Origin: Voacanga thouarsii
Lineage: Eukaryota > Streptophyta > Magnoliopsida > Gentianales > Apocynaceae
Direction of reading: 5' to 3'
Assembly (NCBI GenBank): GCA_026120185.1
Contig: JANUWF010001661.1
Coordinates: 620,001-684,000 of the forward strand
Length of the DNA: 64,000 nt
In this document: positions 22,346 through 33,656 of the stretch, piece by piece
Position numbering within the stretch: position 1 is the stretch's first letter
Layout of the letters: each line of letters starts with the position of its first letter
The notes under the pieces: generated by a model
Told to the model about the DNA's origin: nothing
The model's input: the letters and a program-made list of their open reading frames with translations, nothing else
Database searches by the model: none
Translations under genes and position numbers: made by a program

Positions 22346-23946
22346 TGTTAGTGTTGTGTGCTCTACAGACAATCACTTGTAATTTGTATATAACACATAT
22401 GTCTTATAAAATAAGGCATTATTTATCTTTCAGTTTATCTTCATTACTTTCATGTAAAATAACTGTTAGATAAAGTCCCTAGTACAACACTATGTCAATC
22501 ATGATAGAGATCAAAATGTGAGATTCGTACTACACAGTATTGTGTTAGTACTTAAATAATCACTAGTCTAGTATTAATGAGATAGAACATCATTAATGCA
22601 TCAAGACTAGCACGTGTTAGACTTCCTTATTTGATCAGGCAGTTGTTCTCACAACTGTAAGTATTGTGATACTCAAAGTGAACATGTGGATACTTGCTAA
22701 TAGAACAAGTATATTAGATTATTTGACTATGAAATAATCATATGCATAACTATGTAGTACCAGTGATAGAATCTTGCTATAGCAAACGTGCAAGTATCCT
22801 TAGACTTGAGATCTACAAGGTACTTTGTTTGTTGAGCATTGTACTTTAATTCCAATCTCTAGAGCCAGATCGAGGGCTGCCTATGAGATGGATATTGGGT
22901 ACAATGTAAGGTAATGAAAGCAATTGAGAGGGTAAATAAAGGATTCACCACTTCTAATAGTAGAGACGAATATCTCATGACTACTTGTTCGAATTACTAC
23001 TCGTGAAATCTTTGGCTAAGACGATTGTGTATTGGAAACAATTCCAATTGATACACATGTAGAGTAGTGGATTCTTTGTACAAGTACTATTATATTCAGG
23101 CCAGAATTAATTTATATTCTGGAGGGAGTTAGCACTAATATCGTACGCCAAACCGAATGAGTTATTGTATGGTGAAACAAATTTATTGCACTGTAGTTTG
23201 TTATTGAAGGTTTCATGTCCAACCACTTGACTTCCTGGACTCATGGGTGGTCATGATGTATTGTTAGATGCCACTCATTATATGCTGAATATGAGTTTAT
23301 TAATTGATGAATTAATAAACCAATCCTATTTAGAATTAATATGTTAATTCTAAATAATTAAGGATTATTAATCTCAAAGACGTTTGGATTAATTCATATT
23401 CACTACCAATAGACTGAAAAACCTAATAGGTCACACACAATAGAGGATTAAGTACTCAAGATGTTATATGATAACATTATGGGGTTAATTGTGAGAAGAA
23501 GAAGTTTCTGTAGTTAAATTATAATTAGTTATAATTTTGGGCCAAATTATAATTGTGAGAACTTTTAGGTTCCAATTACAATTAAAGAATTCTAATTCTT
23601 TTATTTAAATGATGTTTTTCATTCTTCTTCTAAATGATTAAACCCTAGCTGCAAAGACTTTTCTAGTAGAGAGCGTTCTTTGTTTTTCCTTGAGTCCCTC
23701 GTGTGGATACTGTTAGAGGCAGTCCTTGTTTGGACTCCAGTAAATGCCATGAGCAACCAATCATAGTATAGTTGCCATTGTGATTGCAGTAGTCTAGAAC
23801 CGAAGATTTTTTTTTCTTAAGGCTACAACAGGTATCCCGTTACTTACTTTCTTGCCTGTGTTAACTGACAAACATATGATCTTTGGGAAGGATTTTAGTT
23901 TTTATTTTCCGCTGCTTGTATGCTCTTACATGGCCAAATCCCTATA
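22346..23946 (+). mobile_element. Element C 5' LTR
   Basis: It starts TGTTAGTGTTGTGTG and ends ATCCCTATA (TA replaces the CA of the 3' LTR). It aligns end to end with 52320-53922. The 94-residue frame at 23883-24167 crosses the LTR edge and PBS and is not a gene. Confidence 0.93.
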
Positions 23947-23947
23947 G

Positions 23948-23960
23948 TGGTATCAGAGCC
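23948..23960 (+). promoter_or_regulatory. Element C primer-binding site
   Basis: TGGTATCAGAGCC is a perfect complement to the initiator Met-tRNA 3' end, one base after the LTR. This is the usual copia primer site. Confidence 0.95.
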
Positions 23961-25864
23961 ACCATGTTTATGATTTTATGGGTTATGTTTTGCTATGAAA
24001 TTGTTTCAAGAATGCTTCTGGTTATTGTTAAGTGCTACTGCTTTGTATGTATAGTCTGGGTTTGTGAAAAATGTTTTCACAGTGCTTATAGAAATTGGTT
24101 CTGTATATTTTCTGGGTTCGCAGACAATGTTTTTGCGTACCGTGGGTTGTTCTGTATTTTTCCTTGAACAATTTGTATTGCTGATTTAATGGTGATGGTG
24201 ATCACAGATTGTTGTTAATGTGGATTAACAAAGAATTAAATCAAAATGTTTTGAACGGTCCAGAAACAACATTGCATTTCATGTAAATTCTTTTTCAGAG
24301 ACTTGTAGTTTCTGTCTAGAAATTGTTTCTGGAAAACGAAGAAGAAAGGCGAAGAAATTTTTTTTTTTTTTTGCCAAAGTCTTGGCTCCACCTAGGGCTA
24401 GCTTCCCTCGTGGGTTGTCCATAGGTTCATCTTGGGCAAGATGTATGAGTTTTTGTCCTATATGGATTTGAGATACAAAAAAAAAAAAAAAAAATTCATT
24501 TTGTTGGTTTTGCTTTGGTGGCTCATGAAGATTTTTTTTTTTCTTTTTCCAACTGCACCTAAAGTTTTCCAAAAATAATGTTTAGGGCCTAACCAAGATT
24601 AATTTCTAATATTGGTTTTGGAAATTAATATTATCTAAAATAGTGATTTGTTTTGAATAGGTTCTAATAATGATTAGAATTTGTTTGGAACCCATGACTT
24701 GGGATAAAAGTATTTTTCAAAATTATATTATGGACCTAGAAGTTTTAAAAAATTTAATTTTAGCTTAGAATTTTCCAAAATTTGATTTTGGGCCCAGAGC
24801 TTTCCAAAATGCTAATTTTGGATGTTAGTGCATTGGGTGTTTTGTACTTACTGTTTAAACAAGTTTCATTTGCACGGTAGATGGTTATGGACTTAGACCA
24901 AATATATATATACATGCACTATTTAATGCTTTGGTTTTAATTAAATAGGACCTGCGTGTCTTGCCTCTCTAAAATTTTATGTAATTCTTTTGTCATCTAA
25001 CTCCCCTTAAATGTAATTTGAGATTTCTCTATTTAGAAATTTTATGTAATTAGACTACATAGGTTAGATAGAGATAGAATTATTTTATTTTGGAGATGGC
25101 GACCAAAACAAGGCGAGAGGGTAAGCCTTTCTGCTTAAATCATACATGAACACATAGGATTGACCATGCCAATTTCTTTCATGGCTTGAGGAAATTAATT
25201 TAGAAAAGTCCATAACCATAGCACGTAATTGCCTATTATCATGTTTATCAATTTATGCTGCTTATTGATAAATTTTATGCATGCCAAATGGTGAGACAAC
25301 TAAAAGGAACAAATCCCTCAAATAATATTATACCTACTGTGTTCCATTAATATAGTAAGAATGAGAGACCTTTTTCGAGACTAGGTTGTTGGACTAACCC
25401 AAGCCTACTTGACATCAGACATGTTCAAGCTATGGAATTAAATTTTTAAAGAATTAAATTCTTGATTAATAGGTCGGGTTTAACTAAGTTTCTTTATCTC
25501 GATTGGGCTAACTCAAGCATAAAGAAGATTAGAGGAAATATTAGGTTAGCTTAAAAGCTTTTAGATTAAAAGATGTTAATCACCCAATGATCCGATAATT
25601 ATATTGGATGTAATTGGTATTGGATACCTACCATTGAACTCAAGAGTGGCGTGTTAGGCAAACCCAAGGTTATTCTTGAGGAATTTGGATACCGTTCCCC
25701 TAAGAAAGCTGCCAATGGGCTTTCCTGAATCAATAGTGGGGGGCTATTAGTTTGAGTAAAATAGTGGAACAATAATGCGATTAATTAAAAACCTAATTTT
25801 TTGCATTACATGTGCATGTACAGCTAGCTAATGTTCTTTATCTTTACATCTAGGTCACGTGCAT
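23961..25864 (+). mobile_element. Element C leader
   Basis: A long untranslated leader of about 1.9 kb. It holds poly-T and poly-A runs (24358-24372, 24477-24494), a set of TTTCCAAAATTTGATTTTGG-like repeats (24580-24830), and from about 25380 the block shared with the C2 leader. No gene is seen in it. Confidence 0.8.
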
Positions 25865-26288
25865 CATGTCAACTAACCTAAACTCACTAAATTGAACCAA
25901 TAAACTGCTGTACATAAACTCACTAAATTGAACTATCTCAACTGGTATCGAAATTTGAGAATTTTTCTCAAATCGAAAAAGTTGTTTTATGTGCTAGATG
26001 CTCCTATTCTGCTATCCCTAGCCCAAGATGCTTATGCTGATGAACATGCTGTTCACAAAAAGCACCAAGAAGAAAGTGTCACAACAACCTGTATTATGCT
26101 GGCATCAATGTCTCCTGAGCTGCAAAAATAACATGAGCTTATGGATGCTCAAACGATTATTCTCTATCTTAGAGAGCTGTTCGATCAACAATCAAGAACA
26201 GAGAGATATGAGATCTCTAAAGAACTGTTCCAATCTAAGATGGCTGAAGGTGTTTCTATGGCCACTCATGGGCTGAAGATGCTGGGCT
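25865..26288 (+). pseudogene. Element C gag, N-terminal part
   Basis: The ATG at 25865 matches C2's gag start. After a damaged first 20 residues the UBN2-type gag domain is readable: YLNWYRNLRIFLKSKKLFYV, LDAPI, then CIMLASMSPELQK, a stop, and ATHGLKMLGL at the end. A frameshift near 26120 separates two frames. LTR F interrupts it at 26288, and the gene continues at 29544. Confidence 0.87.
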
Positions 26289-27340
26289 TGTAACACCTCA
26301 CGACTACGTACCCTAAAAGGGTGTGGATGTCGCCCCATCCCATGGGACAATGGGTCTTTAAAACGAGGTATAAAATACAAAGGCAACCTCCAAGAGATTC
26401 AACTTAGATAAATAAAGAAATACTCTTATTACATCAGGCTCAACTTGGAGCAAAACGAAATAAAAACAATTAAGCGTTCAACAGCTTAAACAACAAATGT
26501 CTCCTAAGCAAAGATGACAATAGTTAGAAAAGCTTCAACTATCAATGCCCCGCTAACTCAGCACAGTCTATCTCTTGAAAACATGATGTAAAACAGTGTA
26601 AGAATAAATCTTAATAAGTCCTGTGTATGCACACGGTGTTTGAAACTGTACGTGTATGCAAAGTGGAAAACATTTGTAGAAATATTTGGCAAGTCATAAA
26701 TAATTTCTCTTTTGCAAAGAGTGGGTTTTTCCATAATCATACTTTACACAAAATAATCATCCACTCGAATAAACAGTCATGTCACCACATGTTGGGCTCC
26801 ATGAGAACAAAATGGCCAAGGCACCACACTTTGTGCACCTTGTCCGAACCAGATTACCACACGTTGGGCGTTCTGATCAATGTGAGTGTACAGCTCACCG
26901 GGTGAGATACTCCTCCATTTCTACACCCAACAAAACCATCCGGGTGTCCATGCCGGGAATATAAATAATACCTTACCAGGTACAACTGCTAGCTCGGACT
27001 GGCCTGACCAACCAATACTGTCACCTTTTCAAGCAGAGTTCATCTTCTGGAGGTGGCCTCCTACCAGAAGACTTACGCTAGCCCTCCAAGACTAGTATTG
27101 TTAGCCTACCCTTATTGAGTACTCAACGAACATATCCGTCAATTCCTAATTCACAATATTTCCAAACCTTGGCTTTTTGTAACGTGGTTTTCTTTAAAAG
27201 AGATTTCTAAAAATTTAAGAAAAATAATAGTTTCCTTGATAAAATCGTTAGTTTGACAAAACCGCTTAAAGAATAAATATCCACGTTTACAACCCAAGCA
27301 AACATAGTTCAACAATAGCTTTACAAAGCTTCACAACATA

Positions 27341-27460
27341 GACTTGCCATCACAACATTTAATAAAAGAGTTTATGCAAGGACTTACCATCACAAAATTT
27401 AACAAAAGAGTTTATGCAAGGACTTACCATCCCAACATTTAACAAAAGAGTTTATGCAAG
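27341..27460. repeat. Three tandem 40-base units in LTR F
   Basis: Units of exactly 40 bases start at 27341, 27381 and 27421, each with GACTTRCCATC followed by AAAAGAGTTTATGCAAG. They differ at only a few positions. A fourth partial unit begins at 27461. H has a single related copy near 7790. Confidence 0.95.
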
Positions 27461-29220
27461 GACTTACTTGATATGCCTCAAATAAACGAGATAAATTCAC
27501 AGCTTGCTTTCCTCAATTATCCTCCTGATCTAAACCATATAATATCATGATCAGGGCTTCAACTAATTCGAACATGTGCCAAACTCATTTATTTTCATAA
27601 CAATTCACAATCCCCTACGATCATATACTATGACCATATATTAAACAAGGTAATAGACATCATCTACTACCTTAAACCTTAATTCTGGCTTTAAGGGTAC
27701 GTATTTCCGTACCTTACAACAACCGGGTAGCAAGATCCCAATGCTCCTATGGTGATTGTCTCGAGTTCGTTGGATTAGAAGAGAAAAGTTATCTCCTTTT
27801 TCCTTCCTTATGACTGAGAATGCATAAAGAGATGAAATCAGCCTTGAGATAGCATGATTCCAAAGAAGAAAAGGAAGAGAATTGATGGAAGAAAGGAATC
27901 AAAAAGTTGAGATGGTTTTTGCTTACCTTGGAGGGTGATCGGTTTTTGCTAGGTGTTGTTCTTAAGGTTTTCGAAAATTTGATGTGGAGTTCTTGTTGGA
28001 ATTTTTGTGTAGAATGGAGAGGATAGACGACTGCTATGATTTAGAGCTAGAGAAGATTGGTTTAGGGTTAGATGGTGATGTTTAGAAAGACTCCTAATGG
28101 CTTTAGGTTTCTTGGACAGTAAGGCCGAAAATTGCAGCTCACGAGTGCCTTCTTGCTGCCGACTTTGAGAGGGTTTAAGGGAGAAAATATTCTGCAATTT
28201 TGCTCCCTTGTGCTGGCCGAACTATTGCTCAAGAGAAGGGCTGATTGTGTTCAGAATTTTGGGCCAAAGAAGGAAGAGTTTGAGAAGGCTTTGGAGACTA
28301 AAATTCTGTGCAAGCTGGCCTTATGTGCTGTGCGAAATTTTTGAATAGAAGAGGAAGAATTTCTGGACTGTTTTAGCTGTGGTCCTGCCGAAATTTCCAG
28401 AGAAAAAATGAGGGTTTTAGGCAATGAAAAATAGCTTGATCAGCTGGGGTTTTTCGGTGTGTTTGTGTGCAGAATTTCGGTTGGAATAGGAGTACAAAAG
28501 CTGGCCGAAATTTCCTGTACAAAGCTGTCAAAAATTCTGGTTCCTAAGCTGGCCGAATTTCTGTAGTTTTGTGAAGATAAAATTTTGGTTTTGTGCAGCT
28601 AAGGTAATCTGAATTGATGAGGAGTATTTAGGTGTTTTGAGCTAGGGTTTGGAGAGTTGGATTACATTTAAGGAGTGCTGGAATTTCGGACAGCTTGTGT
28701 TGACACAAAACTGCCGAAATTCTGCTAGGATAAGGAAGAAAATCCTAGTTGAATTAGGATTGAAATAAAAGTCTGATTTGCTAAGGGATTTAGGATAAGA
28801 TTTCCTAGCTTTGGAAGAGTTTAAGTTGAGCTAAAATTCCTCTAAGAAGTGGCGGCACTTGCTCGAAATTTTTTCCATATTTTTAGCTTAGGTTCTAGGG
28901 TTAAAATCAACAAGGTTTCCTACTAGAAAAATGATTCATTAATTCCAACTATCCATGGCAAGATCTATCTAGCTAAATTCAAGCTGAGATTTTAATTATT
29001 AGCTAGGGGTTTTTCAAAAATCCTAAGGAATAAAAGCTGAAAATTAAAAGTGAACTTTATTCACATCAAGGTTCTTAAATTTAGGAAATAAATATAGAGA
29101 CTTATTTCCTTGGAATAATGACACTAAAATTTCTCTAGGTTTGCTAGATCTTTTTCGGCCAAGACATGGAAACTCTAAGGAAAGGAATTTTCAAGAAGAG
29201 AAACTAACTTCACAAAAGGT

Positions 29221-29275
29221 AGGATTCAAACTCAGGTCACCAAAAGAAATCACCAACCTCCCCGCTATTCCAAAA
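29221..29275 (-). other. Degenerate tRNA-like box B/box A stretch in LTR F
   Basis: The - strand has GGAATAGCGGGGAGGTTG (29254-29271) followed by GAGTTTGAATCC (29222-29233), resembling pol III box A and box B. It aligns with a clearer version at 63254-63318 in the other F-type LTR. There is no full tRNA fold. Confidence 0.45.
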
Positions 29276-29543
29276 CAACTCCAATACTAATTTTTTCTAC
29301 AATCAGTTATCACCGCCCCCCAATACTCATCCTTCCAAATCTTCGACCAAACCTCCCTTATCCAAATCTTTAACAACACAACTATTTCACATCAATTAAT
29401 TCGAATGCAAGAGTAACGGAAAAATTCACATGCATCCATGCAAATAAAATAATTCTAAGCTACCACATAAAATGCAAAATGCTATGCAATGCATGACTTT
29501 TACCCATAGTTAAAGGTCGTTTTGGGCGGGGTATTACAAGGCT

Positions 29544-30403
29544 TGATATAGAAGCTTGCATCTCTTAAGTTTTTAATGGACAATGAATTAAGTATTGACT
29601 TAATTCATTGTGATGAACTATCGGATGAACAAAATTAAGTCCACTATTCTCGAGTTGATCAATCTTCTCAAAATTACAGAGTCCTTCATGAAGAAGGAAT
29701 CCAAAGCAGTCTTGATGGTAGAATCTTCTTCTTCTAAGAAGAAATTTCGTAAGAAGAAGAAGAAGGCCCCTACTAAACCCAAAGGTGGTGTGAAGAAGAA
29801 GGACGCAACCACCAAAGGCCCATGTCATCACGTGGCAAAATGGGCCGTTGGAGGTGCAACCGTAAGGCCTACTTGGAGAGCGTGAAGGAGAGGAAGGAGA
29901 AGGAGAAGCTTACCGGTACTTCTACTTCTACTTTTAGTATGTTTATGATTGAGATAAATATTGTCTTTAGAAATGAGATATGGGTATTAGATACCAGATG
30001 TGGATCTCATTTATACATTAATTTGTAGGGACTAAAGGATAATAGAATGTTTGAGAAGGGCAATGTGGACATATGTACTGCAAATGGAGCAAAGGTTGTT
30101 GCACTTGCTGTGGAGACTTACGAGTTACACCTATCTTCTGGATTAGTTTTAGAACTTCTAAACTGTTACTATGTACCAATTTTGTTGAAAAACATTATCT
30201 CAGTTGCATGTTTAGATTTATATAGATTTTATTTAATTTTTAAGAATAAATGTTGTTCTTTTTCATTGAATGATATCCACTATGGTTCTGCAACTTTGAT
30301 TAATGGTTTATATATTCTAAACATGGATAATCTAATTCTCAATATAATAAGAAACCAAAGATTGATTACCCAAACACCGCTTTCTTATGGCCTTGCGATT
30401 TAG
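29544..30403 (+). pseudogene. Element C gag C-terminus, protease, start of integrase
   Basis: This continues gag after LTR F: MDNELSIDLIHCD-type phrase, then a Lys/Ser-rich tail with KKKFRKKKKKAPTKPKGG. The zinc knuckle is frameshifted (reads PCHHVAKWAVG where CHHC...GHW...NC is expected). Protease follows at about 29970 (IWVLDTRCGSHLYIN; DTG has become DTR), then the stretch CYYVPILLKNIISVACLDL that leads into the integrase zinc-finger region. A stop at about 30028 and shifts at 29820 and 30403 kill the gene. Confidence 0.88.
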
Positions 30404-31610
30404 GCCATGTAAACGAGAATCGTGTTTTTAAGTTACACAGGCTTGGTGACATACGATCATTTGATTATGAATCATATAGCATTTTCGAGTCTTGTTTACT
30501 CGGTAAAATGGCTAAAACTACTTTTTTTAGAAAAGGAGAAAAGGCTAAAGAGTTATTAGAACTCATACATTCTGATGTATGTGACCCAAAATCTAAACAA
30601 GTAAGATGAGGTTATAACTATTTCATAACCTTTATCGATGATTATTCACGATATGGATATTTGTATTTAATAAAATACAAATCTGAAACTTTGGAAAAGT
30701 TTAAAGACTTCAAGAATGAAGTAGAGAAATAACTTGACAAAAGTATTAAGACTCTAAGATTAGATCTAGGAGGTGTATACTTCAGCCAATAGTTTTAGGG
30801 TTATCTTAGAGATAATTTGATAGTATCTCAATGGACCCCACCACATATACCTCAACATAACAGTGTATTTGGGAGAAGGAATTGAACCCTTCTAGACATG
30901 GTACGGACCATGATGGCTTCTACAGACTTGTCAAAATTATTTTGGGGGGTATGCACTAGAGACTTTTGTTTATATTCTAAATAGAGTTTCGTCAAAAACG
31001 GTTCACACCACCCCATTTGAGATGTATTTTTGGCAAGAAACCAAATTATCTCACTTGAAAGTATTGGGTTGCCCTGCCTTTGTCAAAATGCCACAGTCAG
31101 ACAAACTTGATAGTAAGTCTGACAAGTGTTTATTTGTGAGTTATCCAAAAGAATCTTTCGGGTATTTCTTCTATCTACCATCCAAAAATAAAGTGTTTGT
31201 TTTGAAGCATGCTATCTTCTTAGAGAAGGAGTACATGCTCAAAGGGGACAGTGGGAGTAAAATTGAACTTAGTGAAGTTAAGAAAAAAAACAACGATCAA
31301 TCGTCTGATCCCACATCTATTAAGAGAATATATGAACCTTTTATTACACAAGATCCTCACAGGTCAGTAGGATACGTGTGATGCCTGAGAGATATGGGTT
31401 TCTTGCAAGTGACTACAATGATGTATTGCTCGAAGATGAAAATGAGCCTACCAGCTACAAGAAAGTTCTGAATAGTTCTGAATCTGGCAAATGGCTTAAG
31501 GCCATGAAGTCAGAGATGGATTCCATATACGACAACTAAGTATGGACTTTTGTTGATCTACCCAAATGAATCAAACCTATTAGGTGCAAATGAATTTTCA
31601 AGAAGAAAAC
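30404..31610 (+). pseudogene. Element C integrase and start of RT
   Basis: The integrase core is badly broken between 30404 and 31021; words such as the SYLLGKM-type Cys pair and the TDDYSRYGY-type region survive only out of frame. The open stretch 31022-31381 is the integrase C-terminal part: LKVLGCPAFVKMP, SDKCLFVSYPKESFGYFFY, then KHAIFLEKEYML. From 31382 the RT entry is readable (SGKWLKAMKSEMDSIYDN, stop), ending at IFKKK at 31610, where element A is inserted. Confidence 0.85.
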
Positions 31611-33634
31611 TGAGGGACGGAAAAACAGAGGAAGCATGCACCAACGAAAAAAAAAAAGAGGAAAAAAAACGCGAGCCTTAAAGGCCACACATAAGCGTAA
31701 AGATCATACCTTTGCGCGCTCTAAGCCTACTAGATTGAGTAGGAGTGGCTTGAATGACAGGAATCGCTTCGCCTTACCTACTTGAAGAAGCTTCCGGTTG
31801 AAAATCCGCTAGCCTCCTACTTCGCCTTGTTTGCATGAACGCCAAGCCTTTTAGCTCTCAGAATATACCACAGCCCAACTTTTAGTCGGTGAACACAACG
31901 GTGAAGAGGAACGGTCTCAAATCTCCTTGGTTCTCTTGCTATTGATTAGCAAAGCTCCAAGAAGAAGACACAGAGAATGAAGGAGATGTCTGAGAGAGAG
32001 AGAGCTACGTGATTTTTTACTTAGGCTAGGGAGATAAGGGTTTTTTTCTTTTTCTAGAGACTTGTTTATTGGTCGGCCAAAACTAGGTCTCTTATTATCT
32101 GATAAACATATCCCTGGGATATCATATTTCAAACACCCGGATGTTATCCTGAGAATAAGTTTGGCTTAACCTAAAACTCTTCTTAACCGTATCTGAAAAA
32201 AACCCTACGGTCCAAGCTATTGGGTCGAAATAATATTTATTATTTCTCTTGGACCCAAAAGGCCCAAAATAATAAACATTAATTATTTATTTCCTAGGCT
32301 TATATAAATTACTCAATAAATAATAAATGAGCCCAAATGAACCAAAATAATTAATCTTTAATTATTTATTTCTTGGGCTTATATAAATAACCCAATAAAT
32401 AATTAAACATTAATTATTTCCCCTAGTTTAAGCCCAAGTTAATTTCCTAATTATTCATTCTGGACCTAGGCCCTAAATAATTTATTAACCAATTAAACCA
32501 GATAATTAATTTCTCTCAACTCCTATTTTTATTTTATTTATTTATTTTATTCAATCTAATAATAAATTAGACATACTGAATAAAACAAAACAAAATAAAA
32601 TCCTCTTGAATTGAGACCAATTCCTCAACCCAAAATTAGTTAGGACTTACGGGCTATTCTGAGGACCAAAAAGACACATCGCCTTGGCTGCTAAAATGAT
32701 CAAAATACCCTTGTTATATAAATAGTTGTATTTTACATTTTAAATATTTTCTAATGTCACCATAAGGAAATATTGACCCCAAGGACAATACTGCTTTAGC
32801 AAAGTCTTCGACCTACAGGTGAAATGACTAAAATACCCCTCTACACACCGTACATTTAGAGAGGAAGAGGTGTACTAACACCCCTCTAAATGATCTCTAC
32901 CATCCTTAGGCTTCTAGTCCAATGATCCATGACTTCCTGGAGTGTTTCCGTTTTCCAAGGGAGCTATCCTAAAGCAAACATCAGAGTCATGTTTCCTAGG
33001 GCCCTGAACATTTTAGACCATTCGGACAACCACAAGGGGCGATATATTACAAAAACTATCTTGTACAAGTCTGTTTTAACTAACTAGTTACATATACCCA
33101 ATATACAAGTATATTGGTTCTACTATAGAACCTCAGCTATAGCATATCAAAGCATATTCTTCCAACTTCGTCAGACCACCAACTTATACTCAAGTCGTAG
33201 AGTACTAGTCCACGCTGTAATGGTAGTAGTCTAGGTTTCTATCATATAGTACTTTTAGAAACCACTACTATAGGTCTTGTCCTACGTATTCGAAATACGC
33301 TTATGTCATGAAGTGAGTGGACTACTCACTGGCTAAAGGTAAGCCATTCCCTATGTGGAATTCAAAACATAATAACCTAAATATGATGAGATTCCCAGAC
33401 TCATCAATAGGTTAAGAACAAATGTTTATGTGTTAAATAACCCGTGATCCATACTTTACTATGAAAGACCACTATTCACATGGATCACATATTTAAACAC
33501 AATGGGTCTATTCTAAACGAAAATTGTGCACAAACAAAAAGTAAATTCACAACTAATTTTTGAAAATAAATTCTTGTATTAAAATATTCAATTTTACATC
33601 AGAAATCTAGTATAAGAGGGCATATAATCCAACA
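31611..33634 (-). mobile_element. Element A 3' LTR
   Basis: 2024 bases, against 1910 for the 5' LTR. The excess is an extra tandem block of about 84 bases at 32270-32400 (AATTATTTATTTC...CTTATATAAAT units) and about 30 bases near 31632-31660. The frame at 31917-32132 lies within it and is not a gene. The PPT AAGTGGGAGAT abuts on the - strand at 33635-33645. Confidence 0.92.
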
Positions 33635-33656
33635 ATCTCCCACTTGTACTCTAAGA

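Larger units (their letters stand above)
26289..29538 (-). mobile_element. Solo gypsy-type LTR F in element C gag
   Basis: The ends are TGTAACACCTC and GCGGGGTATTACA, with flanks GGGCT (26284-26288) and AGGCT (29539-29543), a 5-base TSD with one change. Removing it rejoins the gag frame. There is no internal region, so it arose by LTR-LTR recombination. It carries GATGTCGCCCCATC at 26326, a 40-base triple repeat (27341-27460), many GCCGAAATTTC-like words (28120-28870) and a tRNA-like stretch near 29223. The frames at 26627-27095, 27949-28344 and elsewhere in it are not genes. Confidence 0.92.

Noticed and set aside
29560..29835. 88- and 65-residue - strand frames
   Set aside because: They are antisense shadows of C gag's Lys-rich tail (AAG-rich codons give few stops on the other strand); the same occurs at 11015-11209.
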